A DNA stretch of 30,408 nt from a virus, in the IMG/VR virus record IMGVR_UViG_3300036406_001285, positions 1 through 30,408 of that record; one strand, written 5' to 3'. The notes under the pieces are model-generated. The model saw only the letters and a program-made list of their open reading frames with translations, did no database searches and had not been told where the DNA came from. The position numbers were made by a program, and so were the translations under genes. Below are positions 27,901-30,408 of the stretch, in pieces (within the stretch, counting starts at the first letter, position 1; each line of letters opens with the position of its first letter).

Positions 27901-29807
27901 ACCGTAGGAGCGAAATTAGGCACATAACCCTTAGCCATATAAGGATTAACTCCCGTCTGATTCATTGAGCGAGAAGCTAATGAAGAAGCAGCTTTAGAAC
28001 CTGCTGGAGGAAGTATAAATGGTTGACTAAAACCGGGAACATATTTTACTGTTTCAGCAGTATTCATTACTCCCCCAACAGAAGCAGGAGCATTAATTAC
28101 ATTACCAGCAACATATCCACCTTTAGCAGCAGAGGAAACTTCTGCTACCCTATCCTGCATAGGAATATACCCACCGGCTTTTCCTTTAGTAACTCTTCCT
28201 TTTGTATCGGCTCCTATTCCTTGCTGCATTAAACTCTTAGCTAAAACAAGAGAAGATTTATCCATTCCCTGTAACAAAGCAGACTGGTCTAATAAATTTT
28301 TTGTAACTTCTTTTTCTACATTGAGACGAGCCGTAGCTGACAAAGTCATTTGCTGCATTAAAGTAGGTTGCTTCGTAAGTATAGCTGAAATACCTTCTTG
28401 CAGCACTCCTTGTTGTTGAGATATAGTATTTAAACCTAAAAAACTTGAGCCAGCATCTTTTGCGAATTTACTAAACGTAACGAAAAGCTTGCCCAAACCA
28501 ATTATCCCTATCGCCACGCCGGGGCCAGTAATAAAATTAGTTATACCGCTTATAATGCCAGTTCCAATTTTCGCTCCAACGCTTTCGGAATCTTTATCAT
28601 TTACAGAAGAAAGTTGGTCATTAATAAAGCCTAAAACTTTTCTAATTCCCGGAGCAACGCTTACAGAACCTACTTTAGCAGCAAACTGAGTTGCATTGGC
28701 AGTAGTTTCACTAAGCAAAGCAGATAAACTTTCGTTTAGGGCTTTATTTTTTACGATAGCTTCATCAACTGCTCTTGAAGATGCATTTGTAGCCCCAGCG
28801 AAAACAGAGTTTTCTTTAGAAAGGTCAGCTAAAGAGGCTTTTAAAATGTTAATCTGATAAACGCCACCAACTAATTCAGCAACTTGAGATTTAACTACTG
28901 GGCTTAAGTTTTGGAAAGATTGAGAAAGGTTTTCCAATACTTTTATTGCTGGTAATGCATTCCCAGAAAGATCAGTAACTGTCACTCCAAAGTCTCTTAG
29001 GTCATTAATTACTTGAGGTCTTTCTATTCTTGTAAAAATAGTCTTTAAGGCGTTACCGATAACAGCACCACCACGGGCAGTAGTTTGCTGAACAGAAGTT
29101 ACGATACCTAGTAGTTCATCAAAGCTCACGCCAGCTTCACTGGCTGAAGAACCTACACGCTGAATAGCTTCAGAAAGATCTCTTGAACTTACAGCAAATC
29201 TAGCATCAACCGCAGCCAGTTTATTAACAACTTCAGTAGTGGTAAGAGCTTCTTTTGTAAATGAGTTTACGGCAGAAGTCAGAGCCTCTGTACTAGATAC
29301 TACATCGAGACCAGACAAGCGAGTAAGCACAAGAGCATCTCTTGTTCTTCTTAAGGTCTCCTCTAACCCCAAACCTTGTCTTGAAAACTCTGTCGCCGCA
29401 GCAGCTACATCTTTAAAAGAAGAGCCAGTTTGTTTTGCGACATTAAATAATTGATCTCCAAATTGCCTAATTCCAGAAGAAGATGTATTTAATACAATAT
29501 TAATATCAGTGAGTGATTTTTCTACTTCAATAGTAGAGCTTACTAATGCACTAAAAGCTTTCTGTACATTGTAAATAACGCCAGCAGAAGCTCCGAAGGC
29601 GATAACACGGGCATTAGAAGCCTCTAAAGATTTTTGAAATTCATTAGCTTGACCAGTGATTTTGCCAAGCGGCTGACTAAAGTTCTTAGTATTTAAAGTA
29701 AGAGAGCTTTTACTTTGAATACGATTCAACGCTGCCAAAACATCTTTTTCAAGCTGGGCAGAGCCAAACGTCGCCGAAATGGGAATATTACCTGCTGATG
29801 TAGCCAT
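21906..29807 (-). CDS. Tail tape measure protein (TP901 core type), 2633 aa
   Basis: The gene starts at ATG 29807 with AAGGA correctly spaced. Residues about 70-385 match the TP901-type tape measure core: VEKSLTDINIVLNTSS, FKDVAAAATEFSRQGL, LTRLSGLDVVSSTEALTSA, TTARGGAVIGNALKTIFTR. Hydrophobic segments lie near 420-450 and 1190-1225, as in tape measures that enter the host membrane during DNA ejection. Long coiled-coil or helical stretches fill 1040-2200. Around 2240-2265 is the usual 'FGEAIKGTKTLKDAFRDMFQ' segment. Two copies of 'D-(D/N)-(V/I)-PA-(M/L)-(M/L)...GGEYV-(I/M)' follow near 2275 and 2470. A non-helical middle (540-1010) carries PNF motifs and a nuclease-like signature. At about 0.15 nm per residue, a fully extended molecule would set an upper limit near 400 nm for tail length. 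It ends convergently with the plus-strand operon, sharing 21 bases. Confidence 0.93.
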   Translation of the reverse strand: MATSAGNIPISATFGSAQLEKDVLAALNRIQSKSSLTLNTKNFSQPLGKITGQANEFQKSLEASNARVIAFGASAGVIYNVQKAFSALVSSTIEVEKSLTDINIVLNTSSSGIRQFGDQLFNVAKQTGSSFKDVAAAATEFSRQGLGLEETLRRTRDALVLTRLSGLDVVSSTEALTSAVNSFTKEALTTTEVVNKLAAVDARFAVSSRDLSEAIQRVGSSASEAGVSFDELLGIVTSVQQTTARGGAVIGNALKTIFTRIERPQVINDLRDFGVTVTDLSGNALPAIKVLENLSQSFQNLSPVVKSQVAELVGGVYQINILKASLADLSKENSVFAGATNASSRAVDEAIVKNKALNESLSALLSETTANATQFAAKVGSVSVAPGIRKVLGFINDQLSSVNDKDSESVGAKIGTGIISGITNFITGPGVAIGIIGLGKLFVTFSKFAKDAGSSFLGLNTISQQQGVLQEGISAILTKQPTLMQQMTLSATARLNVEKEVTKNLLDQSALLQGMDKSSLVLAKSLMQQGIGADTKGRVTKGKAGGYIPMQDRVAEVSSAAKGGYVAGNVINAPASVGGVMNTAETVKYVPGFSQPFILPPAGSKAASSLASRSMNQTGVNPYMAKGYVPNFAPTVEEWLTAGQKRGQYKTAFLNADGTLGGKWTNATLNGASDSGVPIEEIRRISKNPTWLPKQAALEREVERQAAQLPPYMAQAEMLTLESPQMSGQTIQRSRGAGNVPISFKVVNLSKEALESNKVDLRAKSDSFANQLLTDFADGLPGGEKATEQSRKKYLGAVQNPAAQFAGKIFEAGVNLSKDYSREGKGGGDFDVRGGTNINKVRQLFPGFISNLGDYKLRYDDDSEASFAKKIEREFGGYIKIFEDEERAKAGSIDIAAEASKLKASGEKVTNIVKRIAPGGKKAFGFIPNFNPIQEAVAREMSAGYSSSQVKLGQNSQLKTSFNPNGLGVYNTTEGSLGNGISLAKKAGINPQTKGMAEGFIPNFADEFDLSMITVAFIAFGSQLKSLAGGFKEINTQTQNLIKSKRSEISEAGNAVKKLKTEAKSKFSFSNIDKDLNVTGPLRTSGGQMVNKKQKEEFESIKAKVEEQKAIARASAKQQSSQEYKIATASYTNLPLSLKEGGKLNNLIRSSGTGAGLAAAGALNIAEQFVPESDKKTKAAFSGAADVAQYAGLGAAFGPVGAAAGALIGVGIAAKKIVDSKAEQAIFDISTNLDKVKESSSKFSGASQTYATSLESLQNALNDPKTQPQALLKFQTSITDSLASIPNEFRGKVLAAGTDIGKVADAIARVNKEMSDAQQSLERQLAITKLVNDKTGIIAGSNLKKADSDQLNRLFTQSIDPQKVLSGFKGGAGEFGSFISNLKGQSIKTDKILEYGANPNFVGSSAPKFVERTNVDQLGLKQIRSQLESKGIFGPELAAKFEEVSKNISVENVKSLFDAIDEFGKGVFSSKEAADNLVAIQKQNIEITKKNADILKDLTQRYENLNLSLSSQIEAEKNRATTLRELNKIQAEGSVQLASARTKGALSLASPFMTEAGKTAAESSLALTDLQNKQNSEVRGALDKGLSSFTDIITKKAEDIRSKALPAVTDLSKSPEDITKELNVFNKNIQGISPLIASSLKELSAGGNIEVVKNKLIQGVSATGLFKKPEAELIAGELQNTFEGVLNELTKITEQGKFDLAIQKVNSDYQRRSVALSEKLSLAGGAAALGSTGQVGVSDLFDKLTELTSTLGQNVRVGNPTETGSGLFKLLDTISNQYGIRGGGVGAELAPLQNASITARAEQLKKENERARALTNISLIGQTGSGIQSGGALEKAFDNFNENAMSVAIDQVTSQLKLDNIGTYFDLLAQESKYANELAKTQTEILAKQAPDITKAFYDISKAEVGSKITELNRSLSEALKQLVDTQNTAELNKEIRNLLPIASVSEREKALTEIRSQMANSGMLFGSANPSASGMPMGGDAGPYNPIAYTDREKLALKLNVPLENLNSILTKLYQSQSTPTSNFPNKINTPAASSDFKFYEFNPSVGKTSSSIPAKPQSLIDAERDLAKAQEGIQIEKNKKIEEINKIYGDGNKELAAQMYLEMQIADERAKVTERLNKTKEETKRLYGSAYGDTFFKEEKAARMNSQIEDNARLGKVDVGGITEKNTTYNRADFAKDTGQLIDTFQTDFKSGIGSAFGEAIKGTKTLKDAFRDMFQGILNRMLDKSLEMGVDALFAFGKAATTGRKDGGPIKGYNSGGMVTGGSGMKDDVPAMMSGGEYVIKKSSVDKYGSDYLRNLNGGIIPRYATGGFSVGPLQNEFLYDNPDRPTSGEFAVDSRLSAMALTDDNNPQNKLRQDRYEKLDQYLQDRAQYERDKKQSLKNYKNQVNSTFYSGLTAAAVQIGAAGLTMGAESLRGRASTSAGRGLEPGGNLSQSQLNEQYAKNLRAGGGYIAKFAGGGSTGQDNIPALLMGGEYVMNKKAVDMYGKDFMGQLNSGSLPKYASGGMVGTSYSGQSNTDQSSSMDELVTALNTLNDNLSKDSGITQSESGRASLAGTAQESGMSVVNNISINMSQGGEVTSEANSTTQKGASNSKNDQNSMQNNGKLAELLRSKVVEVLVEQKRPGGLLYSSR
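22281..22471 (-). repeat. Tape measure C-terminal repeat, copy 2
   Basis: This encodes GGGYIAKFAGGG, then DNIPALLMGGEYVMNKKAVD, MYGKDFMGQLN, and KYASGG. It matches copy 1 (22861-23045) block by block, about 590 bases away. The unit is a known feature of tape measure C-termini. Confidence 0.7.
22861..23045 (-). repeat. Tape measure C-terminal repeat, copy 1
   Basis: This encodes GYNSGGMVTGG, then DDVPAMMSGGEYVIKKSSVD, KYGSDYLRNLN, and RYATGG. The spacing of DxxPA, GGEYV, YG, L-N and YA-x-GG is the same as in copy 2. Confidence 0.7.
26793..26819 (-). repeat. PNF motif, copy 3 (AEGFIPNFA) in tape measure
   Basis: Residues 997-1005 of the tape measure protein. It shares G-(F/Y)-(I/V)-P-N-F with copies at 923-931 and 625-633. 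It is followed by DEF and a change to hydrophobic and then coiled-coil sequence. Confidence 0.7.
27015..27041 (-). repeat. PNF motif, copy 2 (AFGFIPNFN) in tape measure
   Basis: Residues 923-931 of the tape measure protein. It is followed by a short module containing AREMSAGYSSSQVKLGQ and SFNPNGLGVYNTTEGS before copy 3. Confidence 0.7.
27240..27377 (-). other. Nuclease-like E...D...DxK signature inside tape measure
   Basis: Residues 811-856 of the tape measure protein contain KIFEAGV (E811), GGDFDVRGG (D829, D831) and LGDYKLRY (D854-Y-K856). The D831 to D854 distance is 23 residues. The order helix-E, strand-D, strand-DxK matches the PD-(D/E)XK nuclease fold signature. This is pattern recognition only: the segment also fits a non-enzymatic domain of unknown type. 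Confidence 0.35.
27909..27935 (-). repeat. PNF motif, copy 1 (AKGYVPNFA) in tape measure
   Basis: Residues 625-633 of the tape measure protein. A 289-residue block containing the nuclease-like signature separates it from copy 2. A weaker relative, AGGYIPMQD, occurs upstream near residue 545. Confidence 0.65.
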
Positions 29808-29824
29808 ATGTCCTTAAACCTAAG

Positions 29825-29835
29825 AATAATTACAC
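29825..29835 (-). promoter_or_regulatory. GTGTAA-type element ahead of the tape measure gene
   Basis: On the minus strand this reads GTGTAATTATT, directly after the stop of the upstream gene and 17 bases before the tape measure start. It agrees with the two elements in the 9088-9118 inverted repeat (GTGTAA followed by five A/T bases). It could be a -10-like promoter for the tape measure gene. Confidence 0.3.
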
Positions 29836-30408
29836 TTAAACGCCGTGCAACTTCATTAAATCTTCAAAGCTTAATGAGCCACCTTTTTTCTTTGCTGCAT
29901 CTTCTAGAGAAACGCTTCCAGTGTTGTCTTGCTTTAACTTCTTTAAGTCTTCCTTGGTGGCTCCCATGACAGAAACAGCTTGTACAGCAGTCTCTTTCCC
30001 GTTAGTCATGTTCTTGTCTTCGTGTAATTTTTCAAGATTGCTACTAGACTCATACCAGTCTATAATCTTGTCTACATCATCATTATACTCATCAGGGTGT
30101 TTGATTGTAGATTTGCTCATCAAATCTTTGAAGTACCTTGCATAACCAAATAGCTCGACTTGATAAAAAGTCAGATGAGTAATTGGTCTGCCATAAAAGA
30201 AGTAAGGATTATCCTCACACAAGTAGAAATAATTAAGGAAAAAACTGCTAACCCCAATTCTCTTTAAATTGTGGTGGCTAAATTTTCTTGCGCTTTCAGA
30301 ATAATGAGAAACGAAATTAAACAACTCATATTGATCTAATTCTTCAAATTCTTCCAATGTAAAAGCATGGGTTTTGCAATCTTCATCAGAATAAACTGAG
30401 TAATAAAT
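29836..30408 (-). CDS. Unidentified protein in tail-chaperone position (5' end outside window)
   Basis: The frame is open to the window edge. The residues before the TTG at 30357 continue sensibly (YYSVYSDEDCKTHAF, then TLEEFEELDQ), so that TTG is not the start and the true start lies beyond base 30408. At least 190 aa. The protein is acidic, with an aromatic-rich middle (FFLNYFYLCEDNPYFFYGRP and HLTFYQVELFGYARYF) and a charged, flexible C-terminus ending LSFEDLMKLHGV. I do not recognise a family. It ends 28 bases before the tape measure gene on the same strand, where siphophages usually keep the tail assembly chaperone (lambda G/GT), and that is the main argument for such a role. No convincing slippery site or second-frame extension is visible. 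Confidence 0.5.
   Translation of the reverse strand: MYYSVYSDEDCKTHAFTLEEFEELDQYELFNFVSHYSESARKFSHHNLKRIGVSSFFLNYFYLCEDNPYFFYGRPITHLTFYQVELFGYARYFKDLMSKSTIKHPDEYNDDVDKIIDWYESSSNLEKLHEDKNMTNGKETAVQAVSVMGATKEDLKKLKQDNTGSVSLEDAAKKKGGSLSFEDLMKLHGV

Noticed and set aside
29836-29900. Slippery run (AAG AAA AAA GGT) near the end of the gene before the tape measure, as in lambda G/GT frameshifting
   Set aside because: The run is not in the frame needed for a standard X-XXY-YYZ slip, and both shifted frames stop within a few codons. No T-like extension exists before the tape measure.
30355-30357. TTG as start codon of the right-hand gene
   Set aside because: The frame stays open to the window edge and the upstream residues look like protein, so the real start is outside the window.

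Overview
The window is part of the tail module of an AT-rich tailed dsDNA bacteriophage or prophage with siphovirus morphology. The plus-strand run 9139-20382 encodes, in the same order as phage lambda, homologues of gpM, gpL, gpK (twice), gpI and gpJ. This tail-tip set is known mainly from phages of Gram-negative hosts. The host cannot be named from the sequence. Coding density is almost complete: no stretch over 300 bases lacks a gene, and I see no tRNA, rRNA, CRISPR array, insertion sequence or attachment site.

Layout: (1) 1-842, plus strand: the C-terminal end of an unidentified gene, then a protein with a Rad52/DdrA-like look that may be a recombination protein. (2) 843-9081, minus strand, read right to left: three proteins of 272, 267 and 359 aa that look like tail-tube paralogues (the third with a C-terminal Ig-like IPT/TIG domain), then a 1841-aa protein built of IPT/TIG repeats and two LamG-like lectin folds. 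(3) 9139-21926, plus strand: M, L, K1, K2, I, J (2441 aa), then two small proteins with GxGY-type beta motifs. (4) 21906-30408, minus strand: an unidentified gene in the usual tail-chaperone position (cut by the window edge), then a 2633-aa tape measure protein of the TP901 core type.

How the parts fit: the tape measure sets tail length and is surrounded by the tube proteins. M, L, K, I and J build the tip that closes the tube, degrades peptidoglycan and contacts the host receptor. The TIG/LamG protein and the sugar-binding-like modules inserted into M, L and J suggest a tail decorated for binding surface glycans. Unlike lambda, where all these genes lie on one strand, the tail genes here are split into three alternating strand blocks whose ends abut or overlap.

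The points most worth a second look are: a nuclease-like E...D...DxK signature inside the tape measure, bracketed by G-(F/Y)-(I/V)-PNF motifs; two consecutive gpK-type double peptidases; a roughly 756-residue insertion in gpJ at a point where lambda J is continuous; and a GTGTAA-(A/T)-rich motif just upstream of the first gene of each tail block.
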